A stretch of DNA of 64,000 nucleotides from Rhizobacter sp. Root1238 (GTDB lineage: Bacteria; Pseudomonadota; Gammaproteobacteria; Burkholderiales; Burkholderiaceae_C), in assembly GCF_001425825.1 (NCBI RefSeq), contig NZ_LMDM01000023.1:242213-306212 (forward strand), in the 5' to 3' direction. The position numbers and the translations under genes were made by a program. The notes below the pieces were generated by a model. That model was not told where the DNA came from, did not search any database, and saw only the letters and a list, made by a program, of their open reading frames with translations. Positions 35,009-44,861 of the stretch are shown in pieces. The first letter of the stretch is position 1. Every line of letters begins with the position of its first letter.

Positions 35009-38000
35009 CCGGCCGCTCCGTCCGGCACGGCGGCCGCCCGGCGCACGCGCCGGCCGAGCCGGTCGAAGCCGAGGTAGATGACCGGCGTGGTGAACAGCGT
35101 CAGCACCTGGCTGACGATCAGACCGCCGAAGATCGACAGGCCGAGCGGCATGCGCAGCTCGGAGCCTTCGCCGCCGCCGAACATCAGCGGCAGCGCGGCG
35201 AACAGCGCCGCCAGCGTGGTCATCAGGATCGGCCGGAAGCGCAGCAGCGCGGCCTGGTGGATCGCCTCGCGCGGCGACTTGCCCTGGTGGCGTTCGGCGT
35301 CGATCGCGAAGTCGATCATCATGATCGCGTTCTTCTTGACGATGCCGATCAGCAGGATGATGCCGATGATGCCGATCACGCCCAGGTCGTTGCCCGACAG
35401 CATCAGCGCCAGCAGCGCGCCGACGCCGGCCGACGGCAGCGTCGACAGGATCGTCAGCGGGTGGATGTAGCTTTCGTACAGCACGCCCAGCACGATGTAC
35501 ACGCAGACCAGCGCCGCGAGGATCAGCCACAGCTCGTTGGCGAGCGAGGCTTGGTAGGCGCCGGCCGCGCCGAGGAAGGTCATCGTCACCGAGGCGGGCA
35601 GCGCGATGTCCTTGGCCGCCTGCTTGATCGAATCGACCGCATGGCCGAGCGATTCGCCGCTGGCGGTGTCGAAGCCGAGCGTGGTGGCCGGGTACTGCGC
35701 GACGTGCGTCACCTGCAGCGGCGCGGCCCGTTCGCGGATGGTGGCGATGGCCGACAGCGGCGTCGCCTCGCCCGAGCTGGTGCGCAGGTTCAGCAGCCCC
35801 AGCGTCTGCGCGCTGTTCACCAGGCCGGGCTGGGCCTCGAGGATCACGCGGTACTGGTTGGTCTCGGTGAAGATGGTCGAGACGATGCGCTGGCCGAACG
35901 CGCTGTACAGCGCGTCGTCGATCGCGCTGGCGGTGATGCCCAGCCGCGATGCGGTGTCGCGGTCGATGTCGATGTAGGCCGACATGCCCTGCGCACCGGC
36001 GTCGGTGACGATGTTGCGCACCTGCGGCACGGTGCGCAGGTGGTCGGCCAGCTTGTGCGCCCATTCGGCGACCACCTGGCTGCTGACGCCTTCGAGCGAC
36101 ACGCGGTATTCGGTCGGGCCGGATTCGGCATCGATCGTCAGGTCCTGCGTCGGCTGCAGGTACAGCGTGACGCCGGCCACCTGCTGCACGCGCTCGCGCA
36201 GCCGGTCCATGATCTGCGCCTGCGTGCCGCTGCGCTTGCTGCGCAGGTTGATCAGCATGCTGCCGGTGTTCAGCATCGTGTTGTTGGCCGCGTCGACGCC
36301 GGTGAACGAGCTCAGGCTCGCGACGTCGGGGTCGGCCAGCACGGCCTGCGCGGCCTGCTGCTGCAGCGATGCCATCCGGCTGTACGAGACGTCCTGTGCG
36401 GCTTCGAGGCGGGCCTTCAGCTGGCCGGTGTCCTGCGTCGGGAACAGGCCCTTCGGGATCACCAGGTACAGCACGATGGTCAGCGCGAGCGTCGCGGCGG
36501 CCACCAGCAGCGTCAGCGCCTGGCGGTCGAGCACCCAGCCGAGCCAGACGTCGTAGCGCGCGATGAAGCGGTCGAACAGGCGCTGGAACGCGGCGCCGAA
36601 GCCCTTCGCGTGCTGCGGGTCCCCGTGCGCGGTGTCCTGCGCCTTCAACCAGCGGCCCGACATCATCGGCACCAGCGTCAGCGACACCACGGCCGAGATC
36701 AGGATCGTGATCGCGAGCGTCACCGCGAACTCGCGGAACAGCCGTCCCACCACGTCGCCCATGAACAGCAGCGGGATCAACACCGCGATCAGCGAGACGG
36801 TCAGCGAGATGATCGTGAAGCCGATCTGCGTCGCGCCCTTCAGCGCGGCCTGCATCGGCGGCTCGCCTTCCTCGATGTAGCGGGCGATGTTCTCGATCAT
36901 CACGATCGCGTCGTCGACGACGAAACCGGTCGCGATGGTCAGCGCCATCAGGCTCAGGTTGTTCAGGCTGTAGCCGAGCAGGTACATCACGCCGAAGGTG
37001 CCGATCAGCGAGATCGGCACCGCCAGGCTCGCGATCACGGTGGCGCGCACGCTGTGCAGGAACGCGAAGATCACGATCACCACCAGCAGCACCGCCAGCA
37101 GCAGCTCGAACTCGACATGCTTGACCGACGCCCGGATGCCGGTGGTGCGGTCGCTGAGGATGCTGACGTTGACGCTCGGCGGCAGCCCGGCCTGCAGCTC
37201 GGGCAGGCGCTGCTTGATGCCGTCGACGGTGGCGATCACGTTGGCGCCGGGTTGGCGCTGCACGTTCAGGATGATGGCCGGCACCAGCGGGCGCGCGTCG
37301 GGGTGGGCGGCGCAATCGGCGCAGTCGATGCCGGCCCAGGCGCCGAGCCGCACGTTCTCGGCGCTGTTGACGACCTGGGCCACGTCGGCGATGCGCACCG
37401 GCGCGTTGTTGCGCCACGCGACCACCAGCGACTTGTAGTCGTCGACCGTCAGCAGCTGGTCGTTGGCATTGATGCTGTAGGTGCGGGTCGGGCCGTCGAA
37501 GCTGCCCTTGGCGCTGTTCGCGTTGGCACCGGTGATCGCGGTGCGCAGCGTGTCGATGCCGATGCCGTACGACGCGAGCGCCTGCGTGTCGGCCTGGATG
37601 CGCACCGCAGGGCGCTGGCCGCCGCTGAGCGACACCAGGCCGACGCCGCTGACCTGCGACATCTTCTGCGCGAGCCGGGTGTTGACGAGGTTCTGCACCT
37701 CGGTCAGCGGCAGCGAATCGGAGGTGATCGCGAGCGTCAGCACCGGCGCGTCGGCCGGGTTGACCTTGGCGTACACCGGCGGGGCCGGCAGGTCGGCCGG
37801 CAGCAGCGAGCCGCCGGCGTTGATGGCGGCCTGCACTTCCTGTTCGGCGACGTCCAGCGTCTGGCCGAGCGAGAACTGCAGCGTGACGATCGACACGCCG
37901 GCGGCGCTCGACGAGCTCATGCGCTGCAGCCCGGGCATCTGGCCGAACTGCTTCTCGAGCGGCGCGGTGACGGTGTTCGTCATCACCTCGGGGCTGGCGC

Positions 38001-38157
38001 CGGGGTACAGCGTCTGCACCTGGATGGTCGGGTAGTCGACCTGCGGCAGCGCCGCCAGCGGCAGGAACTTGAAGCCCACCAGCCCGGCGAGCACGATGGC
38101 GACCATCAGCAGCGAGGTCGCTACCGGTCGCTCGATGAAGGGACGTGACGGACTCAT
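35005..38157 (-). CDS. mdtB: RND efflux pump, MdtB-like, with Cys/His insertion
   Basis: 1050 residues, the second RND subunit ([31 protein letters not shown] in TM4; [15 protein letters not shown]). Between VRLGAWAG and [12 protein letters not shown] there is a segment absent from the E. coli type as I know it, with CADCAAH (C279, C282, H285; C-x2-C-x2-H) in a periplasmic loop. That could bind a metal or form a disulfide. The stop overlaps mdtC by 4 nt, giving equal translation of the two subunits. An intercistronic double hairpin separates it from mdtA. Confidence 0.95.
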   Translation of the reverse strand: MSPSRPFIERPVATSLLMVAIVLAGLVGFKFLPLAALPQVDYPTIQVQTLYPGASPEVMTNTVTAPLEKQFGQMPGLQRMSSSSAAGVSIVTLQFSLGQTLDVAEQEVQAAINAGGSLLPADLPAPPVYAKVNPADAPVLTLAITSDSLPLTEVQNLVNTRLAQKMSQVSGVGLVSLSGGQRPAVRIQADTQALASYGIGIDTLRTAITGANANSAKGSFDGPTRTYSINANDQLLTVDDYKSLVVAWRNNAPVRIADVAQVVNSAENVRLGAWAGIDCADCAAHPDARPLVPAIILNVQRQPGANVIATVDGIKQRLPELQAGLPPSVNVSILSDRTTGIRASVKHVEFELLLAVLLVVIVIFAFLHSVRATVIASLAVPISLIGTFGVMYLLGYSLNNLSLMALTIATGFVVDDAIVMIENIARYIEEGEPPMQAALKGATQIGFTIISLTVSLIAVLIPLLFMGDVVGRLFREFAVTLAITILISAVVSLTLVPMMSGRWLKAQDTAHGDPQHAKGFGAAFQRLFDRFIARYDVWLGWVLDRQALTLLVAAATLALTIVLYLVIPKGLFPTQDTGQLKARLEAAQDVSYSRMASLQQQAAQAVLADPDVASLSSFTGVDAANNTMLNTGSMLINLRSKRSGTQAQIMDRLRERVQQVAGVTLYLQPTQDLTIDAESGPTEYRVSLEGVSSQVVAEWAHKLADHLRTVPQVRNIVTDAGAQGMSAYIDIDRDTASRLGITASAIDDALYSAFGQRIVSTIFTETNQYRVILEAQPGLVNSAQTLGLLNLRTSSGEATPLSAIATIRERAAPLQVTHVAQYPATTLGFDTASGESLGHAVDSIKQAAKDIALPASVTMTFLGAAGAYQASLANELWLILAALVCVYIVLGVLYESYIHPLTILSTLPSAGVGALLALMLSGNDLGVIGIIGIILLIGIVKKNAIMMIDFAIDAERHQGKSPREAIHQAALLRFRPILMTTLAALFAALPLMFGGGEGSELRMPLGLSIFGGLIVSQVLTLFTTPVIYLGFDRLGRRVRRAAAVPDGAAG

Positions 38158-38168
38158 GACGACACCCC

Positions 38169-38205
38169 GATCGCCGGGTACGGCGATCGACCCTCCGAGA
38201 GGGTC
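38169..38205. other. Two adjacent perfect hairpins between mdtA and mdtB
   Basis: GATCGCCG, loop GGTA, CGGCGATC is followed immediately by GACCCTC, loop CGA, GAGGGTC. The pair sits in the 110-bp spacer of the operon and could slow RNA decay or act as a processing or partial termination site. No T-run follows either. Confidence 0.55.
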
Positions 38206-38267
38206 GGGCCGGGCTTGGGGCGGCCCGGCGCTCCGGCCCGCGCGTCTTTCGGCAACGGCTTCATGGC

Positions 38268-39710
38268 TTACTGCTGTTCGGCTTGTTCGCGGCGTTGGCG
38301 GCGGCGCTCGCCCCAGGCGCCGGAGGCACCCGATGCAAAGCCGGCCGGCGCCGACGCGCCATCGGCCGCGGCGCGCGGGCCGCGCTCGCCGCGCGGACCC
38401 GACGCGCGCCGGCCCGGCGGGAAGGCGCCGGCCGGGCCGGAGGCGCCTTGCGCACCCGACGCGGCACGGTCGGCCGACAGCGTCACGCGCGCGCCATCTT
38501 TCAGCCGGTCGGCGCCTTCGGTGATGACCTGCTCTCCGGCCTCGAGCCCGGCGGTGATCGACACCTTGTCGACCGTCGCCTGGCCGCGGGTGACGGTGCG
38601 CTGCTGCACGGTGCGGTCGGGCTGCAGCACGTAGACGTAGTCGCCGTCGCGGCCGTTGCGCAGTGCGGTGATCGGCACGACGACGGCGCCCTTCACGGTG
38701 TCGAGCAGCAGGCGCACGTTGACGAACTGATTCGGGAACAGCGCGCCGCCGGCGTTCTGGAAGCGGGCCTTCGCGCGCACCGTGCCGGTGGTGGTGTCGA
38801 CGAGGTTGTCGAAGGTGGAGAACGCGCCGCTCTCGAGCTTGGTGGTGCGGGTGCGGTCGTAGGCGGCGACCGGCAGCTGCGCGCCGCTGGCCACGCGGGC
38901 CTGGATCGCGGGCAGGCGGTCCTGCGGGATCGAGAACGCGATGTCGATCGGCTCGGTCTGCGTGATCACCGCGATGCCGGTGGCGTCGCCGGACGACACC
39001 AGGTTGCCTTCGTCGACGGTGCGCAGCCCGATGCGCCCGCCCACCGGCGCGGTGATGCGGGTGTACGCCAGGTTCAGGCGCGCGGTGCCTTCGGCGGCCT
39101 TGTCGGTCATCGCGGTGCCTTCGAGCTGCTTGACGAGCGCGGCCTGCGTGTCGACGTCCTGGCGGGCGATGGAGTCCTGCGACAGCAGGGTCTGATAGCG
39201 CTTCAGCGTGACGCGTGCCGCATCGAGCTGGGCTTCGTCGCGCAGCCGCTGGCCGCTGGCCTGCAGCAGTGCCATCTCGAACGGGCGGGCGTCGATGGTG
39301 GCGAGCAGCTCGCCCTTCTTGACGACCTGGCCTTCCTTGAACGCCACCTTGGTCAGTACGCCCGAGACCTGCGGGCGCACCGTGACGGTGGCGGCCGGCG
39401 TGACGGTGCCGAGGGCTTCGATCAGCACCGGCAACTCGGCCTGCGCGGCGGTGGCGACGCCGACGGTGGTGGCACCGGCACCGCGGCGACCGGCGGCGCC
39501 ACCGGGGCCTCCGCCCGGCCCACCGGGGCCGCCCGGGCCGCCGGCCATCGCGCCCGACGGGGCGGCGGCCGGGCGGTGGGTCAGGTACCAGGCGACGCCA
39601 CCGAGCAAGGCCAGCCCGATCAGCGCGATCAGCGTGCCCAGCCAGCGTCGGCGCGGCTTGGCGGAAAGCGAGGGCGTGGCGGCGTCTTTCGGCGTGTGGT
39701 CCATGGGCAT
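38268..39710 (-). CDS. mdtA: RND efflux periplasmic adaptor, MdtA-like
   Basis: 480 residues. One N-terminal membrane anchor ([20 protein letters not shown]), a Gly/Pro-rich linker, then the membrane-fusion-protein order: barrel-sandwich half ([19 protein letters not shown]), alpha-hairpin with [12 protein letters not shown], and beta-barrel ([12 protein letters not shown]). The C-terminus is a basic low-complexity tail ([14 protein letters not shown]). It bridges the RND pumps to the outer-membrane factor. The start MPMDHTPKD is uncertain: no clear Shine-Dalgarno precedes it and the frame is open to 39830. It is the first gene of the operon. Confidence 0.93.
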   Translation of the reverse strand: MPMDHTPKDAATPSLSAKPRRRWLGTLIALIGLALLGGVAWYLTHRPAAAPSGAMAGGPGGPGGPGGGPGGAAGRRGAGATTVGVATAAQAELPVLIEALGTVTPAATVTVRPQVSGVLTKVAFKEGQVVKKGELLATIDARPFEMALLQASGQRLRDEAQLDAARVTLKRYQTLLSQDSIARQDVDTQAALVKQLEGTAMTDKAAEGTARLNLAYTRITAPVGGRIGLRTVDEGNLVSSGDATGIAVITQTEPIDIAFSIPQDRLPAIQARVASGAQLPVAAYDRTRTTKLESGAFSTFDNLVDTTTGTVRAKARFQNAGGALFPNQFVNVRLLLDTVKGAVVVPITALRNGRDGDYVYVLQPDRTVQQRTVTRGQATVDKVSITAGLEAGEQVITEGADRLKDGARVTLSADRAASGAQGASGPAGAFPPGRRASGPRGERGPRAAADGASAPAGFASGASGAWGERRRQRREQAEQQ

Positions 39711-39894
39711 GGGCGAGGGCAATGAGGGGGCGCGTCGGCGATGGGCGACTGTGCCACGCGCCGGAGCGCTGCGGTCAGTCGGCGGCCGAGTGCGGTTGGC
39801 ACTTGGCGTGCCCGCATTCCAACCTGCCAACGTTGCCGGTGTATTGCTGCCTGGTGCCCGGGTGTCAACCTGGGGCCCCGGACTGGCGTCCGGG
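39711..39894. other. Intergenic region with two hairpins, mdtA upstream region
   Basis: Holds CCCGGAC, loop TGGC, GTCCGGG (39877-39894, copy 3 of the CCCGGAY hairpin family) touching the ETF-QO stop, and an imperfect one beside it (39857-39874). These may end the ETF-QO transcript. The rest must contain the mdtABC promoter, but none was resolved. Confidence 0.5.
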
Positions 39895-41580
39895 CTACAT
39901 GCTCGCGTAGTTGGGGCCGCCGCCGCCTTCGGGCGCGACCCACACGATGTTCTGCGTCGGGTCCTTGATGTCGCAGGTCTTGCAGTGCACGCAGTTCTGC
40001 GCGTTGATCTGCAGGCGGTCCTGGCCGGCCTCGGTCTTGACGAACTCGTAGACGCCGGCCGGGCAGTAGCGGGCTTCGGGGCCGGCGTACTTCGCGAGGT
40101 TGATGCCCACCGGCACGGCCGCGTCCTTCAGCGTCAGGTGCGCAGGCTGGTTCTCGCCGTGGTTGGTGTTGCTGATGAACACGCTGGAGAGCTTGTCGAA
40201 GGTCAGCTTGCCGTCGGGCTTCGGGTAGTCGATCTTCGGGCACTCGGCGGCCGGCTTCAGCCGCAGGTTGTCGGGCACCGTGCTGTGGATCGTCCACGGC
40301 GGGGCCTTGAAGCCGAGCTTGGGCAGCAGCCACAGCTCGATGCCGTTCATGATGGACGACAGGAACAGCCCCTTCTTCATCCACTGCTTGGTGTTGCGCG
40401 AGGCCTGCAGTTCTTCGTAGAGCCAGCTCTTCTCGAAGGCCTGCGGGTAGGCGCTCAGTTCGTCGTGCTGGCGGCCGGCGGTGACGGCGGCAAACGCCGC
40501 CTCGGCGGCCAGCATGCCGGTCTTGATCGCGGCGTGGCTGCCCTTGATGCGCGAGAAGTTCAGGAAGCCGGCTTCGCAGCCGACGAGTGCGCCGCCGGGG
40601 AACACGAACTTCGGCAGGCTCATCAGCCCGCCGCAGGTGATCGCGCGCGCGCCGTAGCCGATGCGCTTGCCGCCTTCGAGGCAGGCGCGGATCGCGGGGT
40701 GCGTCTTCCAGCGCTGCATCTCCTCGAACGGGCTGAGCCACGGGTTGCTGTACTCGAGCCCGGTGATGAAGCCCAGCGTGACCTTGTTGTCTTCCGCGTG
40801 GTAGAGGAAGCCGCCGCCGTAGGTGCTGTTGTCCATCGGCCAGCCGAGCGAGTGGATCACGTGGCCGGGTTTCGCCTTGGCGGGGTCGATCTCCCACAGC
40901 TCCTTGATGCCGAGCGCATAGGTCTGCGGATCGCGGCCGTCGTCGAGCTTGAAGCGTGCGATCAGCTGCCGGCCGAGCTGGCCGCGCGCGCCTTCGGCGA
41001 ACACGGTGTACTTCGCGTGCAGCTCCATGCCGAGCTGGAACTCGCCGGTCGGCTCGCCGTCCTTGCCGACGCCCATGTTGCCGGTGGCGATGCCCTTGAC
41101 CGAGCCATCGGCGTTGTAGAGCACTTCGGTGGCGGCGAAGCCGGGAAAGATCTCGACGCCGAGTGCTTCGGCCTGCTGGCCGAGCCAGCGCACGACGTTG
41201 CCGAGGCTGACGATGTAGTTGCCCGCGTTGTGCAGGCTGCTGGGGATCAGGAACTGCGGCGTGCGCAGCGTGCCGGTCTGGCTGAGGAACAGCATCTCGT
41301 CGTGCGCGACGGGCTGGTTCAGCGGGGCGCCGAGTTCCTTCCAGTTGGGGAACAGTTCGGTGAGGGCACGCGGGTCCATGATGGCGCCGCTGAGGATGTG
41401 GGCGCCGGGCTCGGAGCCCTTTTCCAGCACGACGACCGAGATCTCCTTGCCTTGGGCGGCGGCCAGCTGCTTCAGTTTGATGGCGGTCGCCAGGCCGCCG
41501 GGGCCGCCTCCGACGACCACGACGTCGTACTCCATGGATTCACGCGGGCCGTGTTGCTCGAGGATGGCGTCAGGGGTCAT
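39895..41580 (-). CDS. Electron-transfer flavoprotein-ubiquinone oxidoreductase
   Basis: 561 residues, the usual length. It passes electrons from ETF (acyl-CoA and amine oxidation) to the ubiquinone pool at the membrane. The FAD-binding motif is VVVGGGPGGLATAIKLKQL; the C-terminal 4Fe-4S site is formed by the cysteines in RYCPAGVYEF and NCVHCKTCDIKDP. AAGGA 5 nt before the ATG at 41580 sets the start; the frame upstream runs into repeat DNA and is not coding. A 22-bp perfect palindrome lies about 75 bp upstream. Confidence 0.97.
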   Translation of the reverse strand: MTPDAILEQHGPRESMEYDVVVVGGGPGGLATAIKLKQLAAAQGKEISVVVLEKGSEPGAHILSGAIMDPRALTELFPNWKELGAPLNQPVAHDEMLFLSQTGTLRTPQFLIPSSLHNAGNYIVSLGNVVRWLGQQAEALGVEIFPGFAATEVLYNADGSVKGIATGNMGVGKDGEPTGEFQLGMELHAKYTVFAEGARGQLGRQLIARFKLDDGRDPQTYALGIKELWEIDPAKAKPGHVIHSLGWPMDNSTYGGGFLYHAEDNKVTLGFITGLEYSNPWLSPFEEMQRWKTHPAIRACLEGGKRIGYGARAITCGGLMSLPKFVFPGGALVGCEAGFLNFSRIKGSHAAIKTGMLAAEAAFAAVTAGRQHDELSAYPQAFEKSWLYEELQASRNTKQWMKKGLFLSSIMNGIELWLLPKLGFKAPPWTIHSTVPDNLRLKPAAECPKIDYPKPDGKLTFDKLSSVFISNTNHGENQPAHLTLKDAAVPVGINLAKYAGPEARYCPAGVYEFVKTEAGQDRLQINAQNCVHCKTCDIKDPTQNIVWVAPEGGGGPNYASM

Positions 41581-41653
41581 GTCGTTCCTTGTGTCGCTGC
41601 GCGGCGGCGCTGCGCTTGTCTCGGTGCGCGGCATTGTATCGACGGTTGGTGCG

Positions 41654-41675
41654 GAAAAGAACGATCGTTCTTTTC
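41654..41675. promoter_or_regulatory. 22-bp perfect palindrome upstream of the ETF-QO gene
   Basis: GAAAAGAACGA followed directly by its reverse complement. It is about 75 bp before the ETF-QO start and 8 bp from the large inverted repeat. It could be a dimeric regulator operator, or the outer part of the repeat element; with its T-run it could also end transcription. Confidence 0.45.
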
Positions 41676-41682
41676 TGGCATT

Positions 41683-42045
41683 GCCGGGTCTCGCCCCGGC
41701 GGGCGAGTCACTTTCATTTGCTGGCTCAAATGAAAGTAACCAAAGCAAAGCGCCTCAACACACACCATACGGTTCGTTCTGGCCCGCTTCGGACAACACT
41801 GCCACTCGGCTGCACATCCCCGTTCGTCGGGATTGTTGTTCTCCCTCTCCACTCGACTCGCGCTCGTCGCTTCGTCTCGCCCCCGCGACCATCAGGTCAT
41901 GAGGCGAAGCGCAGCGAGCCGGGTGGAGAAGAACGGCCAACAATCCCACAGAACGAACCGTATGGTGTGTGTTGAGGCCCTTTGCTTTGGTTACTTTCAT
42001 TTGGGCTCAAATGAAAGTGACTCGCCCGCCGGGGCGAGACCCGGC
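41683..42045. repeat. Large inverted-repeat element (~97-99-bp arms)
   Basis: The left arm (41683-41781) and the right arm (41949-42045) are near-identical in inverted orientation. Each holds an outer GC-rich block (GGGTCTCGCCCCGGCGGGCG), an inner hairpin (ACTTTCATTTG...CAAATGAAAGT), then AACCAAAGCAAAG and CTCAACACACACCATACGG. The 167-bp centre is itself an imperfect palindrome (GGATTGTTG on one side, CAACAATCC on the other) and codes for nothing convincing. The AACCAAAGCAAAG and GTCTCGCCCCGGCGGGCGAG blocks occur between genes in many Burkholderiales. It explains the gene-free stretch 41581-42098. Confidence 0.85.
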
Positions 42046-42098
42046 AGCAGCCTCACGCAGTGAACCACCCCCCGGAAGGGGAAAGAGGGAAGCGCGGC

Positions 42099-43226
42099 CT
42101 ACCGTCCGCCGAACGGCACCCCCGCCAGCACCTCCGCATGCCCCCGCGGCGCAGCCCGCCCGTACTGCGGCGGCGGCGCAACCTGCCCGCCGAGCGCCGC
42201 CGCCGCATGCCACACCCAGCGCGGGTTCCACAGCATCCCCCGGGCCAGCGCCACCATGTCCGCATCCCCGTCGACGAGGATCTGCTCCGCCTGCGCCGGC
42301 TCGGTGATCAGCCCCACGGCCATCGTCGGCAGCCCGGTCGCTTCCTTGACGGCCCGTGCGAACGGCACCTGGTAACCCGCCCCCAGCTTGATCTGCTGCT
42401 GCGACGTGATCCCGCCCGACGACACGTCGATGAAATCGCAGCCATGCGTCTTCAACGCCTTCGCGAACTCCACCGTCTGCGGCAGCGTCCAGCTCGGCGC
42501 GACGTCGTGCTCCATCCAGTCGGTCGCCGACACCCGCACGCCCAGCGGCTTGTGCGCCGGCCACACCGCGCGCACCGCATCGAACACCGCCAGCGGCAGG
42601 CGCATCCGGTTCTCCAGGCTGCCGCCCCACGCATCGGTGCGCTGGTTGCTGATCGGCGACAGGAACTGGTGCAGCAGGTAGCCGTGCGCACAGTGCAGCT
42701 CGATCACGTCGAGCCCGAGCCGCTGCGCGCGCTCGGCCGCCTTCGCGAACTGCGCGATCACGGTGTGGATGTCGTCCTCGCTCATCGCGTGCGGCGGCGC
42801 CTCCTCGGGCCGCTGGCGCACCGCCGAGGGCGCCCACGGCGTCCAGCCGCCGTCCTGCGGCGTGATCAACTGCCCGCCCTTCCACGGCGGGGCGCTCGAC
42901 GCCTTGCGGCCGGCATGCGCCAGCTGGATGCCGATGGCGCCCTTCGCATGCGGACGGATCGCCGCCAGCACCCGGGCCAGCGCGGCTTCGTTTTCATCGC
43001 TCCACAGCCCGAGGCAGTCGGGCGTGATGCGCCCCTCGGGGCTGACGCCGGTCGCCTCGATCAGCGTCAGCGCGGCACCGCCCTGCGTCATCGCGCCAAG
43101 GTGCATCACGTGCCAGTCGGTGGCCGATCCGTCGACGGCCGAGTACTGGCACATCGGCGCGACGATCACGCGGTTCGGCAGTTGAAGTTCGCGCAGTGCG
43201 AGCGGGCGGAACAAGGTCGGGTTCAT
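42099..43226 (-). CDS. NADH:flavin oxidoreductase, Old Yellow Enzyme family (YqjM-like)
   Basis: 375 residues, FMN-dependent TIM barrel. PMCQYSAVDG carries the Cys that tunes the flavin in the YqjM group; IQLAHAGRKAS, ELHCAHGYLLHQFLSP (substrate-binding His pair) and NPRWVWHAA near the C-terminus fit the same group. These enzymes reduce C=C bonds of activated alkenes or detoxify electrophiles; the natural substrate is unknown. AGGAG ends 4 nt before the ATG. It is divergent from the SDR gene, 121 bp apart. Confidence 0.95.
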   Translation of the reverse strand: MNPTLFRPLALRELQLPNRVIVAPMCQYSAVDGSATDWHVMHLGAMTQGGAALTLIEATGVSPEGRITPDCLGLWSDENEAALARVLAAIRPHAKGAIGIQLAHAGRKASSAPPWKGGQLITPQDGGWTPWAPSAVRQRPEEAPPHAMSEDDIHTVIAQFAKAAERAQRLGLDVIELHCAHGYLLHQFLSPISNQRTDAWGGSLENRMRLPLAVFDAVRAVWPAHKPLGVRVSATDWMEHDVAPSWTLPQTVEFAKALKTHGCDFIDVSSGGITSQQQIKLGAGYQVPFARAVKEATGLPTMAVGLITEPAQAEQILVDGDADMVALARGMLWNPRWVWHAAAALGGQVAPPPQYGRAAPRGHAEVLAGVPFGGR

Positions 43227-43347
43227 CGGACTCCTGGCGGCAGTTCGGGAAAGGGTTCGTGCTATCTTGCCCGACACCTCCGGCCGCCGCAGACCCCGGG
43301 TCTTTGGTGGCCGCATGCCACACCAAACAAATCCAGGAGCCAGGAAC

Positions 43348-44130
43348 ATGAGCTACAGCATCGATCTCGCCGGCCGCGTCGCGCTGGTCACCGGTGCCTC
43401 CAGCGGGCTGGGCACCCAGTTCGCGAAGACCCTTGCAAAGGCCGGCGCCGCCGTCGTGCTGGCCGGTCGGCGCGTCGAACGCCTGAAGGCGCTGCGCGCC
43501 GAAATCGAGGCCGACGGCGGCGATGCCCACGTCGTCAAGCTCGACGTCACCGACCACGGCAGCATCAAGGCGGCCGTCGCCCATGCCGAGACCGAGATGG
43601 GCAGCCTCGACATCCTCGTCAATAATTCCGGCGTCAGCACCACGCAGCGCCTCACCGACGTGACGCCCGACGACTACGACTACGTGATGGACACCAACAC
43701 CAAAGGCGCGTTCTTCGTCGCGCAAGAGGTGGCCAAGCGCATGCTGGCGCGCGCCCAGGGCTCGGCGCCCGGCACCTTCACCGGCGGGCGCATCGTCAAC
43801 ATCGCGTCGATGGCCGGGCTCAAGGTGCTCGGGCAGATCGGCGTCTACTGCATGAGCAAATCGGCCGTCATCCACATGACGCGTGCGATGGCGCTCGAAT
43901 GGGGCCGCTACGGCATCAACGTCAACGCGATCTGCCCCGGCTACATCGACACCGAGATCAACCACCACCACTGGAAGACCGAGCAGGGCAAGAAGCTGAT
44001 CGAGATGATGCCGCGCAAGCGCATCGGCCAGCCGCAGGACCTCGACGCCGTGCTGATGATGCTGTGCGCGAACGAGAGCCACTTCGTCAACGGCGCGGTG
44101 GTGCAGGCCGACGACGGGTTCGCGGTGTGA
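43348..44130 (+). CDS. Short-chain dehydrogenase/reductase
   Basis: 260 residues, classical SDR. TGASSGLG binds the cofactor, NNSG stabilises the core, and Tyr-Lys of the active site are in VYCMSKSA. SPGY-like ICPGYIDTEI follows. It contains MDTNTKGAFFVAQEVAKRML and a His-rich stretch (NHHHWKTEQGK). The ATG was chosen because the fold begins there; AGGAG is 10 nt upstream. Its stop overlaps the YceH gene (GTGA). The substrate is unknown; the divergent OYE suggests shared redox metabolism of small carbonyls. Confidence 0.93.
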   Translation: MSYSIDLAGRVALVTGASSGLGTQFAKTLAKAGAAVVLAGRRVERLKALRAEIEADGGDAHVVKLDVTDHGSIKAAVAHAETEMGSLDILVNNSGVSTTQRLTDVTPDDYDYVMDTNTKGAFFVAQEVAKRMLARAQGSAPGTFTGGRIVNIASMAGLKVLGQIGVYCMSKSAVIHMTRAMALEWGRYGINVNAICPGYIDTEINHHHWKTEQGKKLIEMMPRKRIGQPQDLDAVLMMLCANESHFVNGAVVQADDGFAV

Positions 44131-44798
44131 GCCTGCGGCCGTTGACCCTGCTGGAAGCGCGCGCGCTCGGCGTGCTGATCGAGAAGGCCGCCACCGTGCC
44201 CGACAGCTACCCGCTGTCGCTGAATTCGCTGGTGGCCGGCTGCAACCAGAAGACCGCGCGCGATCCGGTGATGAACGCGACCGACGCCGAAGTGCAGGCC
44301 GCCGCCGACGCGCTGAAGGCGCTGAGCCTCGCGTTCGAATCCAGCGGCTCGCGCGTCAGCCGCTACGAGCACAACCTCGGCCGCGCGCTCGCGCTGCCGT
44401 CGCAATCGGTCGCGCTGCTCGCGGTGCTGATGCTGCGCGGACCGCAGACGGCGTCCGAGCTGCGCGGCAACTGCGAGCGGCTGCACCGCTTCGCCGACAC
44501 GTCGTCGGTCGAGGCCTTCCTCGACGAACTGGCGACGCGCGCCGACGAGAAGGGCGGGCCGCTGGTGGTCAAGCTGCCGCGCGCGCCGGGTGCGCGCGAG
44601 GCACGCTGGACGCACCTGCTGAGCGGCGCCGTCGATGTCTCGGCGATGCCGGTGGCGGCCAGCGACGACGATTTCGTCGCCACCAGCGAACTGGCGGCCT
44701 TGAAGGCGCAGCAGCTGAGCCTGAAGCGCGAGGTCGACGAACTGCGGGCGCTGGTGGCGCGGCTGTACCAGGAATTGGGCGTGAGCCGGCAGGACTGA
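44127..44798 (+). CDS. YceH/DUF480 family protein
   Basis: 223 residues from a GTG that overlaps the SDR stop. It opens RPLTLLEARALGVLIEKAATVPDSYPLSLN, and contains NQKTARDPVM and LMLRGPQTASELR, which are standard for the UPF0502 (YceH) family of two winged-helix domains. The C-terminus is a predicted coiled coil (LKAQQLSLKREVDELRALVA). The function is not established; DNA or RNA binding is likely from the fold. Confidence 0.9.
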   Translation: MSLRPLTLLEARALGVLIEKAATVPDSYPLSLNSLVAGCNQKTARDPVMNATDAEVQAAADALKALSLAFESSGSRVSRYEHNLGRALALPSQSVALLAVLMLRGPQTASELRGNCERLHRFADTSSVEAFLDELATRADEKGGPLVVKLPRAPGAREARWTHLLSGAVDVSAMPVAASDDDFVATSELAALKAQQLSLKREVDELRALVARLYQELGVSRQD

Positions 44799-44861
44799 CA
44801 CGACGAACCTGCGCCGGCGACGCAGCGGCGGCGAACTGATCGACGAACTGAGCGGAGTCTC

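Noticed and set aside
35257..38148. 963-codon plus-strand frame opposite mdtB
   Set aside because: A shadow of the RND gene; strong codon-position bias only on the minus strand.
41760..42000. Short open frames inside the large inverted repeat
   Set aside because: They mirror each other on the two strands because the DNA is palindromic, have no ribosome-binding sites and resemble no protein.
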